This document shows positions 1 to 14,100 of a stretch of 64,000 nucleotides of DNA, piece by piece. Each line of letters begins with the position of its first letter. The first letter of the stretch is position 1. Under the pieces are notes generated by a model. It saw only the letters and a program-made list of their open reading frames with translations, was not told where the DNA came from and ran no database searches. This stretch comes from Byssothecium circinans (taxonomy: Eukaryota > Ascomycota > Dothideomycetes > Pleosporales > Massarinaceae): the NCBI GenBank assembly GCA_010015675.1, contig ML976977.1:920437-984436 (forward strand), in the 5' to 3' direction. The translations under genes and the position numbers were made by a program.

Positions 1-350
1 CAGCCTGGATCGGGTCCATATTGGTGGAGTTGTCGCGTGTTGAAGTTGGGGTTGATTTCGGTGGGCGGGGCGTTACGCGAATCCGGGCGTTACGCGCACG
101 GACACGTTACAGGCAGCCTCACTGCTTTCATATGTAAGCTTTCACCCAACTAACCACGCTATACCATTTTCCACAGGTACAACCGAGGTGCCCATAATGC
201 GCTTTTTTCCGCGATGCCGCCATGATGCGTCTCCTTATCATCCAGACGACAGGGGAGCAAGCGTTGCAAATATTTCCTCGTTAGGTAACAGGGTTGTCGA
301 TGACCTGTTCCGTATTGGCATTCTCCTCCGCGGGGCGTAGTACAGTACTG

Positions 351-358
351 TATAAAAG
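351..358 (+). promoter_or_regulatory. TATA box of the amine oxidase gene
   Basis: TATAAAAG lies 88 bp upstream of the amine oxidase ATG, in a CT-rich leader typical of filamentous fungal promoters. It is the only clear core-promoter element in the first 445 bases. The rest of that leader (1-445) shows no gene I can support. Confidence 0.6.
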
Positions 359-445
359 CCTTCCCCATCCCTTCTCCTCTCAGATTATCCGGTACTGGTA
401 CTGTGGCTTGTTGAAGAGGTTGGAAAAGTTCTCTAGTTCTCCAAG

Positions 446-2683
446 ATGTCCACCGAATCTGTCGTCACTTCTTCCCCACGGCTCGCTAAGAGCAGCCCCG
501 AACACCCGCTTGCTCCTCTGTCGGCGACGGAGATCACGAATGCGGCGGCGATTATTAAGGCTTCGTGGCCGGCGCATACGGATTTGCACTTCAAGGTCAT
601 AACGTTGGAGGAACCTCCGAAGGTCGAAGTTGTGCAGTATCTGGAAGCCGAGCATAATGGTACTCCACGGCCTTCGATCAGCCGTAAGGCATTTTTAAAC
701 TACTACATTCGTAACACGGTACTATTGTTCCCCTGTAGTTGCAATGATCAAGTTGCTGATTCTGTTGTAGAACAAATTCCACGAGGCGATTGTCGACCTG
801 ACATCCAGTCGCGTGGTGCACAATGTGCTCTTGGGTAAATTCGTTCACGCAAACGGCGACGGGGACGAAATCGTCAAGATAGAAAAGATTGCTCTTGCCG
901 ACGAGACTGTGAAGGCTGAGATTGCGAAGCTCCAGCTTCCCGAAGGCACTGTTGTTATTAGCGATCCTTGGATTTACGGTACGCCTAACTTTTCAATACT
1001 ATCTTTGCATATCCAGAGCTGATCGCATAGGTTCTGACGGCATTGGTGACGAGGAAAGATTGTATCAATGCTTTCTCTACATGCGGGACCCTTTAAATGC
1101 ATCCGAAGCTGACTCAAACCACTACGCATTACCTCTTCCCATTTCCCCAGTCATCAGCACTGAAAATATGAAGGTCATCCGAGTCGACATTCTTCCCACC
1201 GGCGTCGACAACACTATCAAGCCTCTGGGACCATACAAGATCCACCCGCCAAACGAGTATATCCACGAACACCAAACCCTACGAACAGATCTCAAGCCTT
1301 TGAACGTCGTCCAGCCGGAGGGTGCCAGTTTCTGCGTCACTCAAGAAGGCACGTCGAATGTACTGCAATGGCAGAAGTGGAAGTTTAGGGTTGGATTCAA
1401 CCAGCGTGAAGGTATGGTGCTTTACGATGTGCGATACGATGGCAGGAGTCTGTTTTACCGCATGAGTTTGAGCGACATGAACATCCCCTACGCTGATCCG
1501 CGCCATCCGTACCACAAGAAATCTGCTTTTGACCTCGGAGACGCCGGTGCGGGCATAATGGCCAACAATCTAAAGCTTGGATGCGATTGCCTCGGTTCCA
1601 TCTACTATCTCGATGCTGTACTCTCAGATGACAAGGGCGGTGTGGTCCCCATGGAGAACTGTGTCTGCATCCACGAGCAAGACGCTGGCATCGGATGGAA
1701 GCACACTAACTACCGCACTGGCCGCGCTGCCGTCGTTCGTTCGCGAGAGCTGGTCCTACAGTCCATCATCACAGTATCGAACTATGAGTACATTCTGGCC
1801 TTCATATTCAACCAGGCCGGGGAAGTCGACTACGAGATCCGCGCAACCGGTATCCTCAGCACACAGCCAATTGACGAAGGCATAGACGTCCCCTTTGGCA
1901 CCGTAGTTCATCCCGGCGTCCTCGCAGTTCACCACCAGCATATCTTTTCTCTTCGCGTAGACCCCTTCCTCGAAGGCCAAAATAACCGTCTCGTCTACGA
2001 TGAAGCATTCCCCATGCCCCGCTCTGACTTGAATCCCCACGGCACCGGCTACTACGTTAAGGAAACCGTGGTCTCGGAGTCCGGTGGCTACGACATCGAA
2101 TACGACAACAACCGCACGTTCAAAATCCAGAACGTCGATGTGCGCAACCCTATCAACGGCAAGCCGGTTGCGTATAAGATCCAAGCACCGCCGTTCCAGA
2201 AGATCTTGTCGGATAAGGAGAGTTTCAATTACAAGCGAGCCGAGTTCTCAGACCATAACATCTACGTGGTGGGGTATAGGGATGGCGAGCTGTTCGCCGG
2301 AGGGAAGTACACGAATCAGTCGAGAGGTGGTACTGGTGTTCGGTCCTGGGCCAACCGCAAGGACAACGTCAAGGATGCTGATTTTGTGGTGTACATCCAG
2401 GCAGGCATCAATCACATCCCTAGGGTTGAGGTACGTTCCGCTGTCCTGGGTTGAATTTCGTGGGTTTGAGCTAATGGTGTCGTAGGACTTTCCGGTCATG
2501 CCTTGTGAGATCCTGAAGATCCATCTCAAGCCCGTCAACTTCTTTGACAAGAACCCGGCGTTGGATGTTCCGCCGAGTGAGCAGGTCTTTAATAAGAGTG
2601 TGCTTTTTAGTGAGCAGCATCATCAGGGGACGCAGGAGGCGACTGTGGGTCAGGATGGGGCTTGCTGTGCGCCGAAGTTATGA
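446..2683 (+). CDS. Copper amine oxidase (primary-amine oxidase), 4 exons
   Basis: Topaquinone enzyme that oxidises primary amines to aldehydes with release of ammonia and hydrogen peroxide. My exons are 446-718, 771-978, 1031-2430 and 2486-2683, with three introns of 52-55 bp. They give 692 aa, the usual fungal length. Family residues are all present: the TPQ precursor Tyr412 in the TxxNYE motif (TVSNYE, codon 1783-1785), the catalytic-base Asp328 (FDLGDAGAG), and copper ligands His462 and His464 (HHQH) and His622 (INHIPR). The N-terminal N2/N3-type domains precede the catalytic beta-sandwich domain. The start is the first ATG after the TATA box. The protein ends in PKL, which only weakly resembles a peroxisomal PTS1, so a peroxisomal location (known for yeast homologues) is uncertain. 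The next gene lies about 300 bp downstream on the same strand. I see no damage. Confidence 0.95.
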
Positions 2684-2985
2684 GGGGTGAGGTCTTGAGG
2701 AGTGTGGTAAGAGAAGGTTCATGAGGGCGCGCACGCTTTTATTTTGGAACAGACAGCCGTGTAGAGTACAAGCTGCAACAATGGAATCGTTGATATATCA
2801 ACTATTTGATCAAGGTTGGATGATAGGCAGTGAACTGTCCGGCTTCGTTGCTTTGATTCTTCACATGCAAGCTAACCCAAAGAGGACTAGACTGCCAAGA
2901 AATGGCTCGAGCTCAATGTGAACAAGCTCTAGAGCTGCAACCTCCACCTTCGAGCATACAAACATATTGCACAACTACACTCAAA

Positions 2986-4010
2986 ATGGCACCGAACGAC
3001 AAGGCAGGCCGCGTGGTTTTCATTGGGAATATCCCGTACGGTATGCGAAGGCCCCTAATGAGCGCGCGATTTGCAGAGATTCGTAGTTTGCGAATCTGAA
3101 TGCTGAGTCGTGACGAACCTCTGGTTGCGCTTTCATGCATCTTACTTGAGGAGTCGACACTAACTTACGAGAAGGCGGTACCGAGGAACTGATTGTAGAA
3201 ACGCTCGAGCGCGTGGGAAAAGTGCTCAACTTCCGCCTCGTATATGATAAGGAAACGGGTCGTCCCAAAGGTTTCGGTTTCGCAGAATTTGAAGACGCCG
3301 ATGCAGCAGCTTCCGCCGTCCGCAACTTAAACGACTTCGAGCTCATGAATAGGAAACTGAGGGTGGACTGGTCCAACGACAACGGCGCAGGCGACAACGC
3401 GCCTTCATCGCACAACAACCAACAACCACCGACGAACGGACAGCCTCAGATGCCTGTACCTCAACAGACTGCACTTCCTCCCATCCCGCCGGGTGCAGAC
3501 CTTCCTCCGAACGTCACTGCGCCTGATGCGATCTCGCGCACACTCTCGTCGTTACCTACACCACAACTCCTCGATATTCTTTCACAAATGAAGGGCTTGG
3601 TTATGTCGGATCCGGGGAAGGCGACGGAGCTTCTGAGACAGGCGCCACAGCTCTCCTATGCTATATTTCAGTCGCTGCTTCTGCTTGGACTGGTGGATCC
3701 TCAGGTTATAGGAGGGCTGGTGGAGGGAGCTCCTGCGCAACAAGCCCCTCCACCGCAAGCCCAACCGCCGCGTCCTGCACCAAACTATGCTCAATATGCT
3801 CCCGCACCTGTACCGACGCCTCCTCAACCGCAGGTTCAGTATGCCGCACCGCCCCAGCAGCTTCCTCCGCAGCAGCCACCTATGGAAGCCCAGGCAGCTG
3901 CGTATGCCCAGATTATGGCCATGACCCCTCAGCAAATCGATGCCCTGCCTCCGGATCACCGCGGACAAATCCTCCAAATCCGGCAGATGCTTATGGGTGG
4001 GCAGCGATAG
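2986..4010 (+). CDS. CstF-64/Rna15-type cleavage stimulation factor, RRM protein
   Basis: Nuclear RNA-binding subunit of the cleavage/polyadenylation machinery that recognises U/GU-rich or A-rich elements near poly(A) sites. Exons 2986-3040 and 3175-4010 with a 134-bp intron (ACTAAC branch site at 3159-3164) give 296 aa. The RRM starts almost at the N-terminus, with RNP2 (VFIGNI, about residues 11-16) and RNP1 (KGFGFAEF, about 49-56). It is followed by the CstF-64 hinge (about 133-203, from APDAISRTLSSLP to the LVDPQVIGGLVE stretch), a Pro/Gln-rich linker, and the short C-terminal helix bundle (about 257-294, MTPQQIDALPPDHRGQI) that binds Pcf11 in yeast. Domain order and length match fungal Rna15 rather than the longer animal protein. 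The ATG at 2986 fits the domain boundary, since upstream in-frame sequence looks like leader. Confidence 0.9.
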
Positions 4011-5124
4011 GTAGGGCACGTTGTTGGGCGATTTTGAAAAAGCACTACGGATTTTAAGTCATACTTGGATGAGTTTTACGGGAGAGGATCAAATGGTTCG
4101 CATGGACTCTGATGACTGATTCGAACCGTTTTACGCGGTAGAGGACTTGTATTGGGCATTACATGGCGTCACTGGGTATGGACTATGGACGGAAGCAATA
4201 GCGTGGAGTTTGGCTTACTTTCTTCGGGGATACGAGATGGACAGCTACAGTATTGGGGGGATTTGGGAGGTTATATCCGGATGTATTAGTACTATGCACG
4301 ATGCCGAATTCGCTAGCATTTTCCCTGGGCAAAGAGATGAGTTGGCGACGGTCGCACAACATTTGATGCCCCTCATCTCGTGATATTCGGTACGTGATGG
4401 TTAGATAGTTGGGAATGAAGCTCTGTGGATAATTATTTTGGATGTCTGGATTTCCGTTGAGATGTCAGACCCCTCTATCATGGCACTGGAGACTTAACAT
4501 GTGTCTAGCGGAGTCCTACCAAGCTTTCCCGCCAGTTGCCGCTGGAATGCTTCCAACTTTGAAGCTCTAGCTAGGCACATTCCAGCCGCCGTCTGGATGT
4601 ATACTGTCTTCCAGCACATGGACTAAGTAGAACAATCTCTTCAATCACTCAATACAATCTGATATCCACAATGCCACTCTCAACGTCTTGCAAACCTCGC
4701 ACCGTGATACCCTGCGCCACGTATGATTGGCCCAGCCACTTGCGGTGTGTCGATCGCTGGCAGGGGTCCCCCATTCGGACCTCCACCAGCTCGGCTCGCC
4801 ACTGAATAACAACTCAGCTCTCCATCGACCCAGACGCGCGCATCGCACAGTCCAACCGGTGAAGGGGCGTCTGCATCTCTCTTCTCTCTTTTTCTCGAGC
4901 ACGTCTGTACATGTACTGTACATTATAACGACATGACGCAGTGACGACCCTCTGCGTCTCCTAATCTCTAGTTTTCCAGTTCCTGCGAAGTTCGAACCCG
5001 CCCGCAGCCCAGCCCGGTCAGTTCGCGCCCGACGACGACGAGACGAGAGGGCAATACTTTTTTTCCCCACCGACACGACAACACAGCGCATGGGATAGTG
5101 GCGGCAGTGGAGACTACAGCGAAT
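4011..5124. other. Intergenic: CstF-64 3' region and leader of the giant gene
   Basis: About 1.1 kb with no gene I can support. A 78-codon ORF at 4147-4383 lacks recognisable features and probably lies in the 3' untranslated region of the upstream gene. The last 500 bases are CT-rich and GC-rich, as expected for the promoter and 5' leader of the following giant gene. An in-frame open stretch runs upstream of its first ATG to about 5098. Confidence 0.5.
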
Positions 5125-8100
5125 ATGTGGGGCCGCATCACCGGGAAAAGCGATGCGTCGTCGCGCGACCGCGAGGACGGCGAGCGGCGCAAGAGGAGTG
5201 ATTCATCGACCACGCGGCGGTCTAAAGGTGGCCCCGAATCCATGGTGTCGTCCAGTTCTTCGCGAAGGCCATCGGGACGAGAGCGCGAGCGCGAACGCGA
5301 TTCTCGATCCAGAGCGCCTGAGAGCGTGGCCAGCAGCTACGCGACGTTTGCGACGGCGAGGGACGGCGACGACGATATGAGGAGTAGTGCGGATCTGTAT
5401 GAGGATGCGGGGGACGAGAGGAGGAGACGGAGGGATGAGGATGAAAGGTCGGTGTATGCGAGGAAGGAGCGTGAGAGGAGTAGGGAGAGGGTAGCTGGGT
5501 GGGAGAGGAGGCGGTCGACTAAGGATAAGGATAAGGAGAAGGACAAGGACAGGGAGAAAGACGCGGATAGGGACAGGGAGAAGAGCAGCAAGAAGAAGAG
5601 TCGCTCCGAGGCTCGGGGGTCGCACCCGCAGGAGATTGTAGAGAACCCGCGACGGGGAACGCGGTCGGTGGTTGGCATGGAGAGCGCACGCTTCCCTTCT
5701 GAGCAGCCTCAGCCTTATACTCATGCTCAGTATCTGGCATCGACTGCCCCGCCGGACCAGAACGGGCAGTACATGATGTCTGGTGGCCTCCCAGCTGGCA
5801 CCATGTCGCCCCATGTACAGGACCAATTCCCCGGTCAAAACCCCGCCCAGTTCGCCGCGCCCTTTATGCCTCACGGCCCAGTGCATACTGGCTCTTTTGG
5901 CGAGGCCGCCGACTTCTACGGCGACCAAGGCCAATCAGTCCACCAGCAGCCGGGCGTGCGACCTGATGCTCCCTCCGTCCTGATGCCTTTGGACACTCCC
6001 CACCTTATGGCGGCGTCTTCTCAGGCCAATCCTGTACCGGACACGGGCAACGGTGCAGCTGCAGACTTCTACGGCACCCCCGCCTCAACCTCGCATATTG
6101 ACACCCCACCGTCGAAGCCGCCACGCCCCTCGTCCATGCCCGGCGCTTTTACCGACGACGAGCCTGCACCTCCGAAACCACCGCGCCCGTCCTCTAAGCC
6201 TGGCAGACCGTCGAAAATTGGCTCGGCTGCTACTGTGGCAGGCGCTGCTGGATTGGGATACGCCATCGGTCACGGCTCCTCCCACACGGAACAGGCACAG
6301 CACACACAACATTCCACAAGCTACACCAACGGACACAGCCACAGCCACACCAACGGCCATAGCATACCGGGTGCGTCTGCATCTGCATACTACCAGGGCG
6401 ACAACGCATCCATGAGCGTGATTGCCGGCAGCGAGTTGCCTAACTATTCAGAGGCTATGGCGGGCCGCCCACCTGTGAAACCTCCACGACCCGGCAAGCA
6501 CGAGAAGGATCCGTACGGCTCGTCGCAGTCTGGAATGTATGCCGCTGGAGCTGCTGGTCTTGCCGCGTACGGATTGGCTCACCACCACTCGCACGATCAC
6601 ACACACAACCACCCACATCACCACACATCATCAATGCCCGGCGGCTTCCCGTCTGACCCTTACGGACCGTCACCCAGTCCCTTCAAGTCAGGCGGCATGG
6701 CTCAGTATCATCGACACGAGCATAAAGGGCCCGTCTCCAAGTTTGCAGACTGGTGGAAGAACCACGAAGATGTGGCTAAGATGGAAGAGTACACCGAATA
6801 CATCGGAGTCTGTCGAGGCTGCTTTGATCCCCGGTCTTCGGCCGTCGATGCGCCGCGGAAGCACAACTACGGACGGAGACGCTCGGGGGAGTTGCGCGCT
6901 TCAGGCATTCCGGAAAAGCACTCACGGTACGGCCTGTCTGAAAAGGCATCACGATACTCGCTGTCTGGCGATGAGAAGCGACCAAACAAGTTAAAGCACA
7001 AGAAGAGTAAGAGCAGTAGTGGTGCTGGATGGCTTGCTGCGGGTTTAGGGTCAGTTGGCCTTGCTCAAGCTGGAAAAGCGCTTTGGAGCCAGCAGAGGAA
7101 CGACTTCGATGATACCTATAGTGTCAAATCTGGACACAGCAGTCGGACTCGTCTAGGTCGAAGCAGAAGCCGTTCTCGCGAGCGCGATAATGATCGCCAC
7201 CGCTATTCATCGGGACGCTCTGAGATTCGACACCGGAGCCGCTCTCGAGATCGTATGTCTGTCGGTGTCACTGGCAGCCGCAAAGAGCACAAGAGTGTAC
7301 GCCATCACTCGCGGTCAAGGTCGCGATCTCGTTCCAGAGACCGCAAGTCCGGCATTCTAGGTGCTGCGCTCGGAGCGGGAATTGCTGCGTCGGCGGTTAG
7401 TGGTGCTTCGCGGCGGAAACACCGCAGTCGAAGTCGTAGCCGTTCCAACTCCCCTCCGGGGCAGTACGTGCGCCATCGACGAGACAGTAGCGATAATGAG
7501 CGGAAGCGTCGCATGAGTCGCAAATCATCGCGAAGTTCCATGACTTCCGGTTCGATTGTAGACATTTCTCAAAACCGCCAATCTCAAGGTGGTTTCCTCG
7601 GTGGTTTCTTTTCCGCACCTCCGCCGAAAGTGAAACGGCAGAAAAGCCAGGCTAAACTGAAGAAGAAGAAGAAGGCGGGATTCTTCAACTTTGGCAATGC
7701 TTCTAGCTCGTCTTCAGACTCGAACATTGCATTTGGCACCGGTTACGTCAAGCAAAAGAAACGGCCTGCACGACGCAGCTCCGATGAGAAGCTGAACGCT
7801 ACTCTGCTTGCTTTGGGTGGTACTGCTGCCGCCCTCACCGCTGCCCAGGCCGCTCGCAACAGAGGAAAGCATCGGGCTGAGATCGTCGCAGTACGAGAAA
7901 ACCGTCATCGACTTGGCAATGATCGTCGTCGCTCTGGGTCATCCCGCTATGGTGATCCTCATGACGCTGACGGTTGGGAAGACCTCCCTGAGGATGAGAC
8001 TGACACGTCTAGTGTGAACTCCGGTCTTGCTTTTGGTGACTGGAGAGGCAAGAGCACAGAGTCGCTTGCCTCGAACGGTTCGGGCACGAATAAATGGGGT

Positions 8101-11100
8101 TGGCGATGGGGAAACAAGAAAGAGAAGAAGAAGTCTTCTGAGAACCTGCACAATGCTTCCAACACCTCACTGATGGGTCCCGCTATTGCTGGAGCAGCGA
8201 TTGGTGCCGGTCTTCATCGACATGACAGCAGTGCGAGCAGTGCCCCTACTCTACACTCCGTCTACCCCGTGCAGTCAAATGACCCCACCACATTCGATGC
8301 TCGACGCACTAGCTCTTCGGTGCCCACACCGCAGCCACTCGTCACCAATCGGCCGGGCACTATCAGCATCCAGCATCCTCAACCCGTTCACCAGGTTCCA
8401 GACACCATGTATACCCAAGCTCCAACACAGCCGGGCTACGTTGCTCCAAGCGGACCTCCAGTCTTCTCCCAGCCAGGCCAATACCAAACCGGGTATACTG
8501 ACCCTCCTCTATCTCGTCCCATGCCACGACGCGCAAACTCGTCACCCGTCCAGTCATCCTTTGGTCGGAATGCCGCACTTGCTGGTATAGCTGCAGCTGG
8601 TGTTGGAGCAGCTGCCTACGCCGCCGGGAAGAGCCAGGATCGTCCCACCAGCCCTGCTTCCAACGTTCGCTTCGACTTGACAAAGGAGCAAGAAAGCAAA
8701 GCTAATCGCCAGCTCCGTAAAGAGCGAGAGCGTGAAGAAGATGAGGAGCGCCGCCGTCGTCGGATCGAGGAAGATCGCCAGGAAGAAGAGCGGAGGAGTC
8801 GTGAGCTCAAGCGCCAGCAGGAGGAGGCGCGCAAGTACTTGGAGGCTGAGAGGCTTGCCCAACTTGAAGCCGAACGGCGAGAACGTGAGGAGACGGAGAA
8901 GAGGCGCGCTCGTGAAGCTAGAGAAGCTGAAGTCCGGGAGCGTCGTGAGCGCGAAATTCGGGATGAAGCGCAGCGGAAGGCTGATATCGATGCTCAGCTG
9001 GAGCAGATGCGAAAAGAACGTCTTGTAACCGAACAACGAGAAAGGGAACGCCAAGAAGAGCTCGAGCGCGAAGCAGATCGCAAGCGAAAGGAGCGTCGTG
9101 ACGCGGAACGCCGGGATGCAGAGCGACGTGAAGAGGAGATCCGACAAGACACTGAACGTCGACGCCGAGAGCGCGAAGCCCAGGAGTACTCCAACCGTTA
9201 CGAGAGCGACCGCGAACGACGCAGGCTTGAACAGCAAGTGACGGGCAGTTCAGTAGCTAGCGATGTGCGTCGCAAAGAACGTGAACTTCAAGATCGAGAG
9301 CGCGACATTGTACAACCAGAGACTTGGAAGTCTACCGCGGCCGCTGCTACGGTTGCTGGCGCTGCAGCCGCGATTACGAGTGCTGCCATCTCGTCTTCCA
9401 AACGCGAGAAGCGTGAGAAGCGTAAGACGAAGACGGTGGAACCAGCTGTCAAGACTATCGAGCCAAGTCCGATTGTGCAGGATTACGCTGATGATGACAT
9501 CTTCAATCCCAATATGTTCAGGAATCGAAGAAACAAGCCTGTTTCTCCCGTTCTTCCTGCTGCCACCTCTACCAGCGAAGTGTTCCAAGAATGGGAAGAC
9601 AAGTACAAAGAAGCGCCTGTCTCACAGGCCGATTTTTTCGCACCCAAGGAACTCCTGGACCATAGTTCTGTCTCACCAAAGATCGATCCGAACGAGGGTG
9701 CTACCGACCTTCATATCTATCAAGCGCATGCCGATTTCGACATTGGTGGTCCGAAAACCCCGCCCTACCCGACCCCGTACTCGTTTACCACTTCACGGGA
9801 TGGATATGGTGCTCCATCTCCTCCAACTTGGACGGTGCCTTCTCTCAATCTCATTCAGGCTACCCCTCCCGGTAGCCGAGCCAATTCTGTTCGCAGCGTA
9901 TCTGTGCCTGCTTCGCCAGCGATTGAGCCTCAACCGGAACCGAAAAAGCCAGAGACTAGACAACCTGATGCGAATAGACGTGGTTCAAGAGTTAGCTGGG
10001 GCGAGAACCAATTCCACGCCTACGAGGTACTCACACCAGATTCGCACCGCGAGCAGTTCGTCTCCGATGGCGATCTCAAGAGGCAGACAAATCAGTCACA
10101 AGACGAGATCATCGTGGAAGCTGATTCGCCCAAGTCTGGAAAACGGACTACTTCTTATCGCCCTGAGTACGACGCGAAGGTGTCTGAGCCTGAGATTCCT
10201 GCGAGCACGCAGTATGTACCGGACCAAGAAGAGGATAGTTGGGCGGGGACAATGTCAAAGAAGTCTAGCAAGAAGGACAAGAAGAAGGCCAAGGCTGCCG
10301 CTGCCGCTGCCGCTGCAATTACTACTGCAGCCGTTCTCTCTCGTGACGACAAGGCCGATGCTGCTTCAACTGTGAGCAATCCTTTTGCGGACAAATATGA
10401 ATCCTCCGATGTGCATTCGTCAGCCCCGTCGACAAGCAGTGTCTACCAATCGCCGTACTACGACTCGGTTCGAGATGTCAGTGCTGTTCCTTCCCAGTCT
10501 CGAGGTTTTGTTGAGGACGAGGTTCCCGCAGAACCAGAACCGATGCATATTCCCGGAGGCTTTGACGATGAGCCAGCTCCTATAATTGAGAAAGCAGCTG
10601 AGGATGAATGGGCGGCGCCTGCCAAGAAGGGCAAGAAAGGAAAGAAGGGTAAAAAGTCAAAGGGCACCGACGAAGATTCTTTCACGCAAGATGTGTCCAA
10701 GGCTGTGCGGATTGGCCAACCTGAGTCTGAACCCATTCGGGAGCAGGAGAAGCTATTTGAGGATGAATGGGCTGTTCCTACAAAGTCCAGCAAGAAGGAC
10801 AAGAAAAAGAAGCAGTCACAAAGCGTCTCTGAGGATCCTTGGGCTCAAGAAACCCCAATGGTCGCGGAACCGGAGCGGATTCCCGAACCTGAGCCTGAAC
10901 CCATTCGGGAGCCGGAGAAGCCATTTGAGGATGAATGGGCTGTACCGGCTAAGAATAAGAAGGACAAGAAGAAGAAAAAGGGGCAGAATGCAGCACAAGA
11001 CTTGTGGGCTGAGGATGCGCCCAAGACTGTCGAGCCCATGCCAGAACCGGAGCCTATCAAAGAAACATCTTTCGAGCCAGAAAAGCCGATGGAAGACGAG

Positions 11101-14100
11101 TGGGCTGCACCTGTGCTGAGCAAGAAGGACAAGAAGAAGAAGGCCAAGGCCGCGAAGCGCGGCAGCGTTGACAGCTGGGAAGACTCACAGCCAAGTGAGC
11201 CCGGTACTCCTGTAGTCGAACGCGATATCAGGGATATCGAGCCTACATACAAAGCTTACTCGCCTCCAAAGTCTTCGTATGAAGGTGGCATTAATCTCGA
11301 GCCTTCAAAGTCTGAGGGAAGCTCGAGCAAGGTAGCAACAGCAGCCATGGCTGGAGGTTTTGCTGGACTTGTTGCTTCTGCTATGAAGCAAGACCAAGAC
11401 AGGATGGCCTCGGATCTTGCTCAAGCTAAGGAGAACCTTCAGTCTTCGGATCAGCGTATCAATGGGTCCAGTTCCCACGAGGAATTGGAGAAGAAGGTCT
11501 CGATTCCCAGCACTGCCTTCAACGACGATGAGGAGTTTGCCGATTTCAAGACGCCTAAGAAGAAGAAGAGGCACAGTGGCAAGTACTCACCTTCGGTTGG
11601 ATCTCCGCTTCGCTCTGAGTTGCAATATAATGACTATGTTGGTGCTCATGGGGAGCCTACCGTGTCTAAGGAGGAGGCCGTTATCGATACACCGAAAGCT
11701 TCCGTGGATCTTGGAATCTCCGATGTGTTACCCTCAACATCGCGCGACATCCGGGACTCTGGTTACTATGCGCCAGATGATCAAGCAAATGTCGACAATC
11801 TCGATCGCGACTCCGATGAATTCTTCTCTGCAGGATCCGATGACAGGAAGAAGTCTAAAGAGAAATCGCCAACATATGACAGGTACAGCGACCGGGATAA
11901 CCGATCCATCATCTCCTCTGGCAGTAAACATGGCGACGAGCTTGATCGCGAAGAGCGACGGCACCGACACCAAGAGGAGCGTTCGGCTAGTGGAGACCGT
12001 GGCTATGAGCTTGACGATGGAGAAGGCAGACGTAGGCGTCATAGGCACCGCGAGCCAACCGATCAAGATGACGACTGGGACGTGAAATCAACCATCTCCG
12101 AGGCACGATCAGAAGCCACCGGTGAACGCCGACGCAAGCACAAGAGGCGAGAGAGCGAACGCAATGGCTCTCCTGAACACCGAACGCGTTCTCCTGCGGC
12201 TTCTGAACCTGGTGACCTTTACGATCGCGAACGTAAATCATCGAGAAGAAAGTCAAGGCGTGAGGGTGACGATGACAGTGTTTCTATCCTTACTTCGCCG
12301 CCACGCTACGACGAAGAGCGTAGCTCCAAGAAGGAGAAGGAGAAAGAGAAGCGTTCTTCGGGCTTGTTTGGGCTCTTCAGCAAGTCAAAGGAGAGTCTTG
12401 TCGACACATCCAGCAAATCGTCCAGGTCCAAAGATGACGACGACGCTGAACGTAAACATCGTAGGAAAAAGAGGAGCGAACGAAGTTCGACATATGGCTC
12501 AGATGACGATGATATGCGGTCAACAATTTCTTCTAGATCAAAGGAAGATGACGGAGACGGTGAGCGTAGGCATCGGAGAAAGAAGAAGAGCGATCGTGGC
12601 TCAACGTACGGATCAGACGAAGATGACATGCGCTCTACTATATCTTCAAGTAGCAGTCGCCACAAGGGAAGGAGTCGGGATGATGAAGGCAGCAAGGTAT
12701 AGCATTCTATCTCCTTGCGGCAGTTTTGTTTCGTATCATGTATTGTAGATGTTAATTCATTTGTTCGGTTTAGGACCCCTCCTCCAGCTCCCGATATGAA
12801 GATGAAACGCAGTCTTTTTTAGACGGTCGGGCAGTGGCAGCCACACCACTGCCCACAGGTGAGATCTCGTCTCACAGCGGTGAAGATACGTACCCCGACA
12901 GTGGCGTCTCAGGAGATCGAGCTCAATCCTCTCTTCCTACGATCGATACCTCATTCACCTTCCCCAACGACACCCGCGACGCTGAATATCCGTCCACACC
13001 TACTGGGGAAGATCCTCGAGCGTTTTTGACAAGACTTACGGGTTTGCAACCGTGGCAGCTCGAAGCTTTTCCGGACGAGCTACCGCCTCTTCCGGTATCT
13101 AGACCGTCTAGTCCGAATGTTCAGACTGCAGACCAGTTTCGCAGCACAAGTCCGCTTGCTGAGCGTAGGCTCTCGTCTACTTCAGTACCCATTCGGTTCC
13201 GCAGGATGACTAGCTCGCCCAACGCACAGCGAGACCTCAAGCTTGATCTCGCAAGTCCTGCAAGCTCGCCTCTTCGCCCTTCAGGCCCGAGGCACACCAA
13301 GTCTAACTCTGCTGAATTCAAAGCTTCCCGTGAGTTCAGGCCTCTGTATCTGGTTGAGCGCAACCGCAAGTCTGCCGAAATTGATGAAGTGTTGCCAGCT
13401 CTCCCTTCCAGTGGCAGTCCATCTCAAGCTTCGTCTACGACTGGCGACGAGTATCAATCCGCGCTCCAATCGCCGAACCTTAGTGTCAGCGATGTTTTCG
13501 AGGATTCATTCGTGGATCCGCTTGACTTTGTCTCGCCGCGGCATCCGGGCCCGGAGGTGCAACATCCTGAGCTTCAGGATCGGCAAGTCGAGGAAGAGAG
13601 TGAGAGTGAGCAGATTACGCCTAAAGCTTCATCTTTCCCGGCTGGAGTGTTGGATCGCAGACCCGATATTGGACCGTCTGCTGATACGCTTGCTGCAAAA
13701 CTTGAGGGTCTTCGAAGTGAAGAGACAAGTCCTCTCGCTGAGAGTCCGGCCTTCGATGATTCCAAGATGGGCACTGCAGCTCGTAGTCGTGATCCCTCAC
13801 CCTCCTACACATCTTCTCGCCTTCAAGATGCCGCCTTGGGCGCTCTTGTAGGCGGTGTCGCAGCAGCCGCTGCTCTTCGCCATCATGAACCTCGTGATGG
13901 TTCCGACGACGACTTCATGGGTGGCGATCTCGACGAAGAGACCCTTGCCGAAGCCGCGAAGACTGCCACAATACCCGAACCTACTGCGGAACCCGAACGA
14001 CCTGCTCTTGTCCGCGCGCCCTCCTCTTCCACCAAGAAGGCCAAGAAAGGAAAGAAGGGTAAAGGAAAGAGCGTCGACATTGGCACCAGCGCCGAGAGCC

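Noticed and set aside
8554..9237. Minus-strand 227-codon Leu/Phe-rich ORF resembling a membrane protein
   Set aside because: It is the complement of the Arg/Glu coiled coil of the giant gene, so the apparent membrane segments are artefacts.
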